Source of the DNA: Roridomyces roridus
Taxonomy: Eukaryota > Basidiomycota > Agaricomycetes > Agaricales > Mycenaceae
Direction of reading: 5' to 3'
DNA length: 64,000 nt
NCBI GenBank assembly: GCA_029378245.1
Contig: JARKIF010000001.1
Location: 1,984,001 to 2,048,000, forward strand
The notes below the pieces were generated by a model. That model saw only the letters and a program-made list of their open reading frames with translations, made no database searches and was not told the DNA's origin. This document shows positions 42,994 through 53,955 of this stretch, piece by piece; position 1 is the stretch's first letter; every line of letters begins with the position of its first letter. The position numbers were made by a program, and so were the translations under genes.

Positions 42994-43050
42994 AATGGGA
43001 AGAAGCTAGAAAAGATGGGATTCCTATTTTGGGTTTGCATCCTTCCCGTC

Positions 43051-43537
43051 ATGACCGACTTCCTGAAATCGGTCCCCACAGACTCTATGGCCTCACGCAA
43101 GGAGGTGAGTAGTCTCCCATGGACAGCTTTCATTTACAACGAGATTCTCAAAGGCGGTTATGAACGCCATCAAACAAGAAGTGGCTTTGTCTGCGGCTCA
43201 AACTCTGATGAATGTGCGTAGGAAAAGTAATGCGGATGAGTCTTGTCCTATAATTCCACAGAGCGTCAATGAGCGGTGTTTCAAAGCATGCGTACAAAAA
43301 CCAGGAACCTCTCTTGGCAGCAGTGAACAGACCTGTTTAGCCCGGTGGCAAGTCAAAATTTCATGTCTCTCGACCCAACTGACGTGGACGCCAGCCAAGA
43401 TAGATACTTGGAAGCCTGTCAGTTCAATTCCTCTTGCTCTGCTTCCAGGGCTCATTGTTCAAGTCAATATTGTCCGCAAAACGTACATGTCGCGATTGAG
43501 CAAAGAGCGGATGGAAGACCAAGCCAATGTGATATGA
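43051..43537 (+). CDS. TIM13: Mitochondrial small Tim chaperone Tim13
   Basis: Intermembrane-space chaperone that pairs with Tim8. The protein reads MTDFLKSVPTDSMASRKEAV, NAIKQEVALSAAQTLMN, then CFKACVQKPGTSLGSSEQ and TCLARCQDRYLEAFNIV, ending in MEDQANVI. The twin CX3C motifs are CFKAC and CLARC. Introns: 43105-43153, 43214-43261, 43348-43394 and 43418-43463. The third is GC-AG (TG|GCAAGT) and restores the last Cys of CLARC. Using the nearby GT at 43345 would lose that Cys. An in-frame ATG at 43015 is unlikely to be used. Confidence 0.93.
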
Positions 43538-43673
43538 ATGTCCGTTACAGAAAATTAACTAGTTCCTTGCTAATAAGAGTCCTCTGCTCGAGTATAGTAA
43601 TTAAGCCATGAAAGAAATCGTCAAAAATGTCCGCAAGTAAATTATACCAAGTAGAAAACCAGTGTGCAATGCT

Positions 43674-45167
43674 TCACCCAGCAAAGGCCATCTCGGCGTT
43701 GGGCCCGTAATACATCTGGGCGAGCATTCCGGGCTCCATAACCGCACACTCGTTGTTGGAGTATGGGCTGAAGAACAAAGGCGAAGACTTGTCGTACAAG
43801 CCTCGAGGAACGGGTTGAGCCAGGTGCGGGATAGGAAAGAGGGCATCATATTCCTCCAACGCGTTGTCCTCCACAACTAGGGGACTGCTGGCGATGGGAT
43901 TATACCCGGGCGCCGGCAGATAGGAAGTGTGGGTGAATGAGAGCGGGGGAGCGGTGTGGGGTAGATCTCGCCTGTAATGCGACAAGCCCGAGACGACGAT
44001 GTGCGACAGATCGTTAGCGTCTGCCAACGAACGTCGACGGAAAGAGTTGTTGGGCCTAATGGGAATGTAGTCCTCGGGTTGCTGTTGAGATTGCGGTGCC
44101 ACCTGCTGGATAATGCTCAGAGGCGGTGGTGGAATTTCCATCGGCGACGTGGGCTCGGAGCGAGAGTGAGGAGAATATGGGGACGCAGCCTCGGTATCGG
44201 GTTGGAGGCTCTGAAGGAGGTGTATGAGGGGCACAGCAGAGCCAATAAGGTCGTGGCGCAATACGTGAGATGCCTGATGGCCTTCTGTCCAGTCGGTGCA
44301 CCTTTTCCACGACCGGGGGGAGCCATTCTCTGAAACAGTCTCCAAGAAGAAAAGTGGAGGTTTGGACACCACGAAAGTCGCCAACCCGGCCGAGGCCGAC
44401 AGGTTCGTGAACTCGGTTTCAATAATGGAGTCGAAGGCGACCTCCATTTTGAACCCAATGCCGCCGTTGTGGATAAACCAGTTGAGAGAACGCTTGCTCT
44501 CGCACGTATATGCGATCAGGTCATGTTGGCTCGTGTCTGTCGCGATTCGCCGCCACGAGCCGATGGACAAGTCTGAGCACGGAATGAAGGTAACCGCTGC
44601 AGTGGGATTGAGTCAACAATCTAAAACTCCTGGGGTCTGCCCCACCTTCTTCCTCGTGGATTAGATTGTTCAGCTCGGTACCCAGAGTCGCCGAGAGACT
44701 AGGGGGCATATGTGGCTCAGGACCGTGGTACAATTCTTTCACTTTCTTGAGCTTATTGCTCTGGAGTTTGGCTTTCGCGCGTCTAAAAGGATCATATGAG
44801 CGCCGGGAGAAGGCAAAGGCTTGGGTAATGCATACCTGTTCTGGAACCAAATCTGTGTTTGGCGCTCTTGCATGCCGAGAAGCTCGCTTATGTCGCGCCG
44901 GCGAGCGGCGGTGGGACTTGGCTCGACGGTGAAGAAACGTTCCAAGTGAACGAGCTGCTCGGGGGTGACCCGACAACGCTTTGGCTTTTGCCGTCCAGAC
45001 TTGGGATCCTTCTCGTCCTCATCTTCCGTAGTGGGTGAGCCAGCAGGAGAGGGGCGGGTAGTGAGCGGGGATGACAGGGTGGTGCATGCGGAACTTGGAG
45101 AGGGAGTGGATGCGCAAGCGGATGGGTCAATGTGAAGGGATGCGCGGGCTTGAGAGATTCCAAACAT
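43674..45167 (-). CDS. Homeobox transcription factor (HOM1/Pho2-like)
   Basis: Nuclear homeodomain regulator. The start at 45167 (MFGISQARASLHID) is followed by a Ser/Pro-rich stretch. The homeodomain (about 45000-44750) reads KPKRCRVTPEQLVHLERFF, then RRRDISELLGMQERQTQ and IWFQNRRAKAKLQ across an intron. It has 60-residue non-TALE spacing. Mating-type HD1/HD2 genes are not suggested, because no partner homeodomain gene lies next to it. Conserved blocks after it (IGSWRRIA, SLNWFIHNGGIGFKMEVAFD) resemble basidiomycete HOM1-like proteins linked to fruiting-body growth. That similarity is from memory and needs a search. Confidence 0.83.
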
Positions 45168-45691
45168 GGTCGAATCTGAGCATTTCAAGGTTATGGATAG
45201 GCGCGCGCAGTTGAGTTAACGGACCTGGGAGGAAAAGAAAGGAAACTTGTCCAACGCACGGCGCGGTAAGAACGAAACAGACCAAGGCGCGGCCCCAGGG
45301 TAGACGGAAGAAAAAGGAAAGCGACGACTCCGTGTTGATCTTCGGTCACCGTCGTGATCGACATGGCTGTCAAGGAAACAGCGACTGAATCCCGCAAATC
45401 CAATGCAAATCCTGCAAGGAATACATCTCATTTCAAACAGAGGTAACAAGACTGGTAATGTACACGGCAAGCAGACCGAGTGGGCTGCTACACACTCACC
45501 TCCTCCGAGTCCGTTGCCAACTTGAACGTTCCGCGAAGAATGTTCCATACAAGAATTTCGATACGCGGCGCTACCGGCACGGCACACTGATCCGATACGA
45601 GAAGACTTTCCGGGATACTTACGACAGGGCACCCACCGATATACTCAACCCTTCAAACGAGGCAAAGAACGAAAAGAGGCCAAAGATACCT
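45168..45691. other. Region upstream of the homeobox gene and 3' of the U1-70K gene
   Basis: About 520 bp with no supported gene. Minus-strand open frames here lack recognisable content and may be 5' leader of the homeobox gene. Confidence 0.4.
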
Positions 45692-47188
45692 TCAATACCT
45701 TGGCCGTTTCGTTTCTCTGTCATCGTACCCACCAGGACCCTTCGCGCTTGAGGTCTCCGCGATACCCACCACCACCTCCTCCTTGGAAGCCACCCCCTGG
45801 TGGCCCATAACCGCCAGGCGGACCACTAAATCCTCCGCCTGGAGGACCATACCCATTCGATGGACCGTCACTAAACCCACCGCCTCCATTGTAGCCGATA
45901 CCACCTCCACGTCCACCCCTGCAAATAAATCAGTGTGGCCCAAAGCTGCAGACTGGGAATATACCTGAAGCCACCACCACCGCCACCAAAGTCATCCCGG
46001 CCTCGGAAGCCGCCGCCGCCTCCCCCGCCTCGGAAGCCTCCGTCACCTCCCCGGAAGCCACCGCCACCACCACGGTCGCCACCTCCTCCACCGCTGAACC
46101 TGTCTCCGTAACCTCGATCTGGAGTGCCAAAGCCACCACCACCTCTGTCACCAAAGCCACCTCTGTCGCCAAAGCCACCTCTGTCGCTAAACCCTCCTCT
46201 GTCACCAAACCCTCCTCTGTCACCGAATCCGCGACCACCCCCACGACCACCCCGGAAGCCTCCCCCACGATCGCCAAACCCTCGATCTCCGAACCCTCCT
46301 CGCCCTCCACCTCCTGGACCGCCGCGGAAACCACCACCCCCACGAGGAGGAGGAGCAGAAATTGGTTCCGGGCGCTTGGGTCGGCCACCAAGTCCACCAC
46401 CCAGACGACGAGGTTTCCAGCCACGGACAGTTCGACCTCGTTCGACGTCGACGAGGATGCGCTTGCCCATTATGTGCAGTCCGTCCGATTCCTTGTACGC
46501 AGCTAGAAATAATGAGTTGCAGTCGTGAGCCGGCAACTCTTAGCGCAAAAAGAATGAGAGGAAAGTTAGAGACCTTTCATATCGCGCTCTCGTTCATATA
46601 CGACGAACGCATACCCTCTGCTGCGACCCTTTTTGTCCCGTACGATTCTTACCCGCTCGATGGTACCATAGCCCTCGAATTCGCGGCGAAGATCGCTCTC
46701 TGTAGCGGTTTTATGCTGTGACTAGGTCAGCAGGCATGATGAGAAGGTGCAGAGAGGACGTACCAGGCGAGAAATGAATAATGTTTTGTACGGGTCCCCG
46801 ACTGCTTCAGGGTCATCGGCGGGCTTGTCTGGTGGGAGGAATCAGAAGGAGCACACGGAGGAGAAATAAACGCACAAGTCTCTTTGGCAGCCTTGAATTC
46901 CTCGGTTCGCTTTTTCTTGCGGTCTTCACGCCTTATCTGGCGCTTGACTTCCTCAGCGAGAGTGAAGGCGGGCTCTTCTCCCTCCTCCATGCCGCTGTCT
47001 CCCTCTTCTGCGTTGAGGAGATTCTCTGTTTTGGCCTCCTGGAGTTGGGCCATAAGATGGGCGACACCAGTGACATTTTTGGGGCGGATGCGGTCAATGT
47101 CCTTGTCGACAGGTCGGGTATACGGGAGAGGAGGACGGGGGGCGAATAATTTAAGCAAATTGGGCGGAAGGAGATGGGTTCCAGGCAT
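45692..47188 (-). CDS. SNP1: U1 snRNP 70 kDa protein, with a possible 1-nt frameshift near the C-terminus
   Basis: U1 snRNA-binding component of the U1 snRNP, used in 5' splice-site recognition. The N-terminus is [20 protein letters not shown]. An RRM follows with TLFISRL (RNP2) and [12 protein letters not shown] (RNP1), then [20 protein letters not shown], typical of U1-70K. The C-terminus is a long Gly/Arg-rich tail with repeated GGFGDR units. Read as written, the last exon ends at 45720. Removing one G of the GGG at 45738-45740 gives [15 protein letters not shown] and a stop at 45692. It shares a 62-bp divergent region with CWC2. Confidence 0.9.
46135..46235 (-). repeat. 15-18-nt tandem coding repeats (GGFGDR)
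   Basis: Repeats such as CTCTGTCACCAAAGCCAC on the plus strand encode [12 protein letters not shown] units of the U1-70K tail. This is a coding repeat, not CRISPR: there are no unique spacers. Confidence 0.75.
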
Positions 47189-47250
47189 ATTTCTTTCGTC
47201 GCCTGAGTGGGTTGTGGACAGCAAATGCGAAGTGCCACACAAACGTCAAC

Positions 47251-48413
47251 ATGGCTTCTGAGTCGGACATCCCCGTTGTACCAGTCAAAAAGCAGAAGAA
47301 ACTCAAGCCTGCAAGGAAACAAGTCAAGCCTGGCGACGTCGTCAAGACCGAAGCACCGCAGACGGGCAAGGAGTACAATATCTGGTACAACAAGTGGGCA
47401 GGAGGTGACCGAGAGGATAGTTATTCAAAGTGCGTTGCAAGCCAAACTCGTTGAGTATCTACCAACCATCCCACAGCAAAGTGAAATCGCAGACTCGCTG
47501 CAATATCAAGCGCGACTCTGGACTGACACGCGCCAATGTCACCGGCATAAAGTACACATGTCTCTACTTTGCGCGAGGATGCTGCCCGTACGGTTGGGAA
47601 TGCGAGTATCTGCACATGTTACCAGATCCGGACGACCAGCTCCCCGACAGCTCAAAGGACTGCTTCGCCCGGGACAAGTTCTCGGATTACAGAGACGACA
47701 TGGGTGGTGTGGGCAGCTTCAACCGCCAGAATCGGACGCTGTATATTGGCCGAATCAAGGAGACCGGCACGGGCGACGAGACGGAGGAGGTGGTCATGCG
47801 CCATTTCAAAGAGTGGGGCACCATTGCACATGACGACTCGGCGTCGGGCTGGGCTGTCAAAGTGCTGCAATACCGCAGCGTTGCCTTTGTGACTTACGTC
47901 TCCGAGCTGCACGCACAATTTGCAAAGGAAGCCATGGCATGCCAGTCCCTGGACAACGACGAAATCCTCAATGTACGCTGGGCGACCGAGGACCCAAACC
48001 CCGTGCAGAAGGTTGCCGAGAAGCGTCGCCTGGTCGAGATGGGGCAGGAGATCATCAAGGCCAAGATTGACCCACGGATCGTCGACGCTATGCGGACTGT
48101 TCGCGCGCTTGAGGATGGCGATGCTCTCGACGAGGACGGGTATATACTGGACGAGGATGTCGAGGATGACGGTTCCGGGCAGCCTGGAGCAAAGCGGCGG
48201 CGCATAGAGGCACCTGCCCCGATGCACGAGGAACAGCCCCCGCCCACAAGCCTGCTCAGCGCGGATACCCTTGAAGGACTCAAGTACTTTGCTGAGATCC
48301 GCAAAAGGAACGGCATGCCTGCCGCTGTCGCGCCGTCTAAACCTGCTGCTCCCGTTGCACCGCTGAAAGAGGGTCTTGGCCTCGGGGACTATGGCAGCGA
48401 CGACGAGGAATGA
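47251..48413 (+). CDS. CWC2: Spliceosome protein Cwc2
   Basis: Prp19-associated (NTC) protein that contacts U6 snRNA and helps form the catalytic core. The N-terminus is MASESDIPVVPVKKQKKLK. A Torus region with WYNKWAGGDRED and TRCNIKRDSGLTRAN precedes a CCCH zinc finger (CLYFARGCCPYGWECEYLH). The RRM has RTLYIGRIK and VAFVTYVSELHAQF, followed by LNVRWATEDPNP. An acidic tail ends in GDYGSDDEE. One intron (about 47430-47476) follows DREDSYS. It is divergent from U1-70K, another splicing factor. Confidence 0.94.
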
Positions 48414-48458
48414 TGTGTGTGTAACTTTCAAGTATATTTTGCAATTATCAATATACAT

Positions 48459-49837
48459 TTAAAGTCCTGGATCGTCAGCATATGTCCCGTCTTCCGGGGA
48501 CAGGTTGGCTATACGCATGGCCTCCGCTGCTTGATCCTCCTCCTCCTTCTCCCGCCGGTACTTGGCGAGGTCCCAGTCCTCGTCCTCTCCATCCTCGTCC
48601 TGGAACCACTCTGGATTGTACTCGAACTATACGAATCAATGTGATGAGTAAAACCTGCGTGAAAAACGCTCACCAGATCCTTTCCACTCATGCCGACATT
48701 CTTTCCGGCTGCATTTTGAGTCTCCTTGGCCTTGCGCATGGCCTCTTGCTCGGCCTCTTTCTTGTCCATCCTCGTCTTCTTCCACTTGGCGAATGTCTCG
48801 GGTGTAACGGGCGTGAGGTTTGAGCCCAACTTGTGACGCTGCAGACGGGATGAGCTCGATCCCGGGCAATGAGCAAAGGGGTCCTACCTCGACTTCAAGA
48901 AACTCCTCAATACTGATCACCTTGGCTTTATTAGCCTCTTCGAGCGCCTTGCGCTCAGATTTGAGAACAAAGCCAGGCGGAAGGGCGTGCCGGTATTGAC
49001 AGGCCTCGCCGTTGGGGCATTCCCAAAACCATCCGAATCTGGCATCGCGGTCAGTGAAATGTAGGACTGAGAATGACAAATGACAATGTTATACTTTTGG
49101 TCCTCGATGGCTTGTATAAAGAACTTGCACACGATCTGAATAAAAGTGAGATGGATGGGGATGAGGGGGATGGTAGATGCACATCTGTCGTGGTGCGCGG
49201 ATTGCCGGCCTTGGATAGAACAACCTGGGCGAGCTTCTCCTGGTCCCACTTGTCCATGGTGTCAGCCAGCTTCTCCTCCCGGCTGTCCGCGTACAAATTC
49301 TTCTTGTCGACTTTGCGCTCAATGTCCAGGTCATGACTGAATTTGCACTAAGATCGACATGTGAGAACGAGAAGAGAAATATATGCGACTACATGCTCAC
49401 CTTGTTCCCCTTCTCACAATGGCCAGCCTTGAAGAAGGCGCACAGCACTGTCTTGGGGTCTACGCCGAGGGGGACCTTCTGCGTTTGCACTGGTCGCACC
49501 AGTGCTGCCTCCTCCTTCCTTCGCTTCTCCTCCTCGAGCTTCTCCTTGGCCCGCAAGGCCTGCTCCTTCTCCTTCTCGACGGTCGCTCGAGACTTGCCGG
49601 TGACAGCCTGTTGCGACTGTATCAAAGCAACTTGCTGCTTCACCTTTGAGGATTTGTTTTTCTGTCCGGAAAGTCGAAATGAGATGCAGCGAGAGATGCT
49701 GGTGCCTACACACATTTTTCATGCCGAAAGTCTGGAGACCTTGATCAGTCAGTGCTGGGGCGTAGGAGCTGGGGCTGAGCTACCTTGTCATCCTTGACTT
49801 TGGAGGAGCTCCCTTGGGCTTGCTTCTTTGGCGGCAT
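48459..49837 (-). CDS. TMA46: Tma46/ZC3H15-type CCCH zinc-finger protein (DRG partner)
   Basis: Ribosome-associated protein that binds and stabilises DRG GTPases (Rbg1 in yeast). The start at 49837 reads [18 protein letters not shown], then a Lys/Glu coiled coil. The first CCCH finger is [20 protein letters not shown]; the second is [20 protein letters not shown], then [14 protein letters not shown]. The conserved DFRP region includes [11 protein letters not shown] and [14 protein letters not shown]-terminal acidic patch ends DPGL. Only 45 bp separate its stop from that of CWC2, and 72 bp its ATG from CSN5. Confidence 0.93.
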
Positions 49838-49909
49838 TGTTGTGGAGAGAAAGAGACGTGATGGATGTGATGGATTGCCTTTTCGGTTTGCCTCTTTCAC
49901 CTTGATACC

Positions 49910-51084
49910 ATGGCGTCGTCCAGCAGCGGTACGGCGCTCAAGACCTTTTCGCTTGCCAACGACGTTCTCGAGGTCTCGCCCGAAGACCGCATCTACAAGT
50001 TTGACGCCGAGGAGCAGAAGCGTATTGACCGGGAGCATGCGTGGACCAAGGACCCCCACTTTTTCAAGACGTGCAGGATTAGCGCGGTTGCCCTCATCAA
50101 GATGGTCATCCACGCGCGTTCGGGCGTGCCCCACGAGATCATGGGCTTGATGCAGGGCAAGGTGGTTGGCGACGCGCTTGTGATCATGGATTCGTTTGCG
50201 CTCCCTGTCCAAGGCACCGAGACACGAGTCAACGCTGCAAATGAGGCCAACGAGTACATGGTTGAATACATCGACAAGAGCGAGAAGGTATGCCATCCGC
50301 CCAATACTACCAACGAGTACTCAACATGTCCCCAGGCTGGTCGCCTCGAGCACGCGATCGGATGGTACCACTCTCACCCCGGCTACGGCTGCTGGCTTTC
50401 TGGTATCGACGTCAACACCCAACTTAACAATCAAAAGTTCCAGGACCCGTTCGTAGCCGTCGTCATTGACCCCAACCGCACCATCTCGGCAGGCAAGGTT
50501 GACATTGGCGCGTTCCGCACGTACCCCGAGGGCTACACCCCTCCAAATGCAGCGGCGAGCGACTACCAGAGCATTCCACTCTCCAAGATCGAAGACTTTG
50601 GTGTGCACGCGAACCAGTATTACCAGCTCGAAGTCGAGATCTTCAAGTCGTCTCTCGACACCGAATTGCTCGGGTTGTTGTGGAACAAATACTGGGTAAA
50701 CACCCTTAGCCAGAGCCCGCTCATTTCCGTGCGTGTCTTTTGGTTCTTTCCAAAGCTGTCCACTAATGTACTATTCAGAATCGCGCCTATGCCGTCTCGC
50801 AGCTGAGTGACCTGCACCAGAAGCTGGCCAAGGCGCAGGCCGGCGTGCCTTCTACGCGTGCCTCTGCCCCAGCCTTGCCTGATAGTGCAAATTTTGCAGC
50901 AAAGAAGGAGAAGGAGGAGAAGAAGAAGGAGGATAACCAGCTTACGAAGAGCGTGAGGGATAGCACTAAGATTGCGGTCGAGGCACAGCACGGGCTCATT
51001 GCCCAGGTGATCAAGGACGTTGTGTTCTCGATGCGTCCCCGTGGGTCTTCTGCTGCTGAGGACGTGGCAATGGTGGTTGGGTGA
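49910..51084 (+). CDS. CSN5: COP9 signalosome subunit 5 (Csn5/Rri1)
   Basis: JAMM metalloprotease that removes NEDD8 from cullins. The N-terminus has [20 protein letters not shown], then [14 protein letters not shown] with the JAMM Glu. After an intron (about 50289-50334) the zinc site is [20 protein letters not shown] (H-x-H-x10-D). [13 protein letters not shown] and a helical C-terminus with a Lys/Glu run follow. A second intron is about 50730-50778. All catalytic residues are present. SPT3 follows 93 bp downstream on the same strand. Confidence 0.96.
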
Positions 51085-51177
51085 ATAGATGTAAGACGAG
51101 ACTGACCTTGTTGATGTGTATTATATATTTCTTGTAAGCGTAAATACGTAAACCGATCGCTCATCGCTTCCACCGTC

Positions 51178-52327
51178 ATGGCGTCGAGAAAGGGCACCCT
51201 GTTCGACGCTGGGCAGGTCATTCGCGAGTACAAGTACACCCAAGAAATCTCTCAGATGATGTTTGTCTTTGGTGAAGTACAGGACCCCAACCAAGAGACC
51301 GTCAACCTCGTAGAAGACATTGTTCGTGGCCAAATTATCGAGCTGGTACGTGCAGCCACTGTGGATACACAGCCAATAAACACTGCGTTAGATTGTACAG
51401 GCCCGTGCGCTAGCTACGCGCCGCGGTGCGCGCTATCTCTCTGCAGAAGACCTCATATTTCTCATCCGGCACGACCGCGGAAAGGTGAACCGCTTAAGGA
51501 CCTACCTCTCCTGGAAAGACGTCCGTAAACACGCCAAGGACTCTGGCGGAGACGGCGGTGCTGTGGAAGTCGAGGCCCTCGAAGATGGTGGCGACGAGAA
51601 GTTGACAACCAAGGCACAGAAAATCACCATTAAGCTGCCTTGGGAGATCACGACCATTTATTCCGAGGTGCTGAAGCAGAGCGGGCACCAGTCGGACGAT
51701 GAAGAAGATGAAGACGACATCGAGGCGCATGAAGCCTCGATATTGCGTCTCAAGGAGGCCGACGATGCCACACGGCAGATGACGCGAGAGGAATACCAGC
51801 ACTATTCAGATTGTCGACAGGCCTCTTTCACCTACCGTAAAGGTTTGCTGCCTTGCTTTCTCTTTGGCTTGATTCCTCACATGCACACAGCAAAACGGTT
51901 CCGTGAATTTCTCAACCTCCCAACTCACCTCGACCTCAAGCAAGGCGACGACACCATCGATATCGTCGGTTTTCTCGCCTTTGAAATGGTCCGCTCCCTC
52001 ACCCTTGCTGGTCTCACCGTGAAAAAGTCACTGGAGGAATCCTATCTCCGAGAAGAATATTCCTCGCCCTCACTTGGGAAACGCAAACCACTTGGCGGCG
52101 GAGGCAGCCCGGAGAAGCGTAGGCGGGAAGAGTCGCCCGCAGAGGGCGAGGCATCCCTCCCGGTCAACGCACTCTTCCTCCCACCACCAGAGGCCCGCAC
52201 CGCGTTGCGTCCGGAGCATATTCAAGATGCCTTTTCACGCATGCAGGCCGAGTGGTCTCATCTTCGTTCCGCAGGAACCCGGAACTGGCGCGGCGGTCTC
52301 GTCCGCACACGCGTCGCACTCATCTAA
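51178..52327 (+). CDS. SPT3: SAGA subunit Spt3
   Basis: Histone-fold TBP-delivery subunit of SAGA. The N-terminal histone fold reads FGEVQDPNQETVNLVEDIVR, IIELIVQARALATRRGARYL and SAEDLIFLIRHDRGKVNRLR. A Spt3-specific middle has REEYQHYSDCRQASFTYRK and AKRFREFLNLP across an intron (about 51843-51890). The second histone fold has DIVGFLAFEMVRSLTLAGL. The C-terminus has a Glu/Arg-rich segment and an ARTALRPEHIQDAF block. Length and layout are normal. Confidence 0.93.
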
Positions 52328-52386
52328 CTCGTTGTATTTTTCGTACATGTAGAATTACATTTGTATCATACATAACTATGTGAATT

Positions 52387-53842
52387 TTAGAACAGCAGGG
52401 ACGCAGCGACGTCGACATTACCGCCTGCTGCATCGAGACTGCTAATGGCCACCTCACGCGTCGCGCCCAAGTCCATCAAGACGCGGATGCTCCCTTCTGG
52501 GTGGCTGGAATGTGCAGGTGCTGGCGCGGCAGCTGCAGCCCGTGGCACCGAGCCAAGTGTGTTCCCACCGCCGGGGAAAGTCCGCTGCGAGGTCGGGGGT
52601 ACCGTCGCAGCAGCCCCAGGACCTGCAACGCCACCCTCTGCATCAGGATATTCCAGCGGGTCGCGCGCCTTCTCCGGCAACTCATGCTCTGGTAGGAATT
52701 TAACTTCTCGGCCCTGAATACGGAGCACGTTCTTCTCTAGGTCGATGCACGCTTGATGTGCTTTCAACATGTCCAGTCCAAGCAAGAGATCGATTTCGCG
52801 GCCTTCCATAATAACGATGGAACAGGGCAGGTACAGGTCTGCGAGCTTGAGCTGCACACTGTGAACGCGGCCGAGAATTTTGGCAGTGCCGACACCGCGG
52901 GCTATCCCGGAGAACCGGTCGTCGAGGAGACGCATTATGCCACACGATTCTGCGCATTCGGGACTCACTGTTGATTGAGATGAGTGGCATAGAGCAGATG
53001 CAGAGTAAAACGTACTGATCGTCTGCTGAGCCCCGCTGTCTACAAACGCTTTGACGGGCTTTGAATTCACTTCCACCGGGATACTGGACCGGGTCAGAAT
53101 ATACGAGCAAAGACCGAGGGACACGCACTAGAGCATCGTAACCTTGCCAAAGCTCTCGGGCGAATATTCGAGCGCGTGTTCCATATTCTCCATAACAGCC
53201 TGCTGGCGAATAGTCTCCTCAATCCGGCGCTGCGCCTCGACATCGTAAGGGTCGGCATTGAGATGCTCAATCTCACGCTGCCTCGCCATTTCAACTGAGA
53301 GTTGCCGTTCGCGTGTCTGGCGCAGTAGCTCAGCGAAGCGGCCTGGGTCGGATTGTGCGGCAGCGGCAAGCTCGGGTTGCGTCTGGAATGTGTGAGAATA
53401 AGATGAAAAAGAATTATCTGGGCTCACTTGGTGCAACTGGCGCATAAGTTCGGGGTCTCCCAAAATCTGCAGACGCATCATCTCAGAATCCTGTTCTACC
53501 GCTCTGCAATTGTGAGCACATGCGAGCGTCAGAGCCCGTCGTCCCTACCTCCCCGCGACATTAGGGACCTTACGTCTCAGCAGTAGCATCGCGTTGTTCT
53601 CATCGACGCCAAGTTGCCGCATAGTGGACTTTGGCGCGGACAGGTCGCGCCCATTGTAGGATATACTCTGCTCGGCGACTGGGATTCCCGACTTGGATAC
53701 GAAAAAGTCGGACAAGAAAGAGAGCAGACAAGTGTGAGCGTACCTCGGCCTCGAGCAGCGCCATCACATTCTCAAGTTCCATTCCAGGGTCAATGTCAAT
53801 ACTGAACGTCTGCCCAAGGTCGGTTACAAAGGTGAGTTCCAT
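52387..53842 (-). CDS. DDI1: Ddi1: ubiquitin-like/UBA shuttle with retropepsin domain
   Basis: Proteasome shuttle and aspartic protease. The N-terminal UBL is MELTFVTDLGQTFSIDIDPG, then NGRDLSAPKSTMRQLGV. A helical region with LQILGDPELMRQLHQ and ALEYSPESFGKVTML precedes the retropepsin domain, with SIPVEVNSKPVKAF, active-site VDSGAQQT, GRVHSVQLKLADLYLPCS and LLLGLDMLKAHQACIDL. The C-terminal UBA is RVLMDLGATREVAISSLDAA. All three domains are present and the catalytic Asp is intact. It lies tail-to-tail with SPT3 (59 bp). Confidence 0.95.
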
Positions 53843-53955
53843 CGCTGCGGTGGTGGGTACAGTGGTGTACGCGAGCTCACGCGATAGAGGTCAAGAACAA
53901 AGAGAGATGCCAATCAAGTGTTGTTGTAACGATACATGTAAAGACTCTATTTTTT

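Noticed and set aside
43674..45167. Mating-type homeodomain locus
   Set aside because: Only one homeodomain gene is present, with no divergent HD partner and none of the usual flanking genes.
46135..46235. CRISPR-like regular repeats
   Set aside because: The repeats are contiguous, lack spacers and encode GGFGDR units of U1-70K in a fungal genome.
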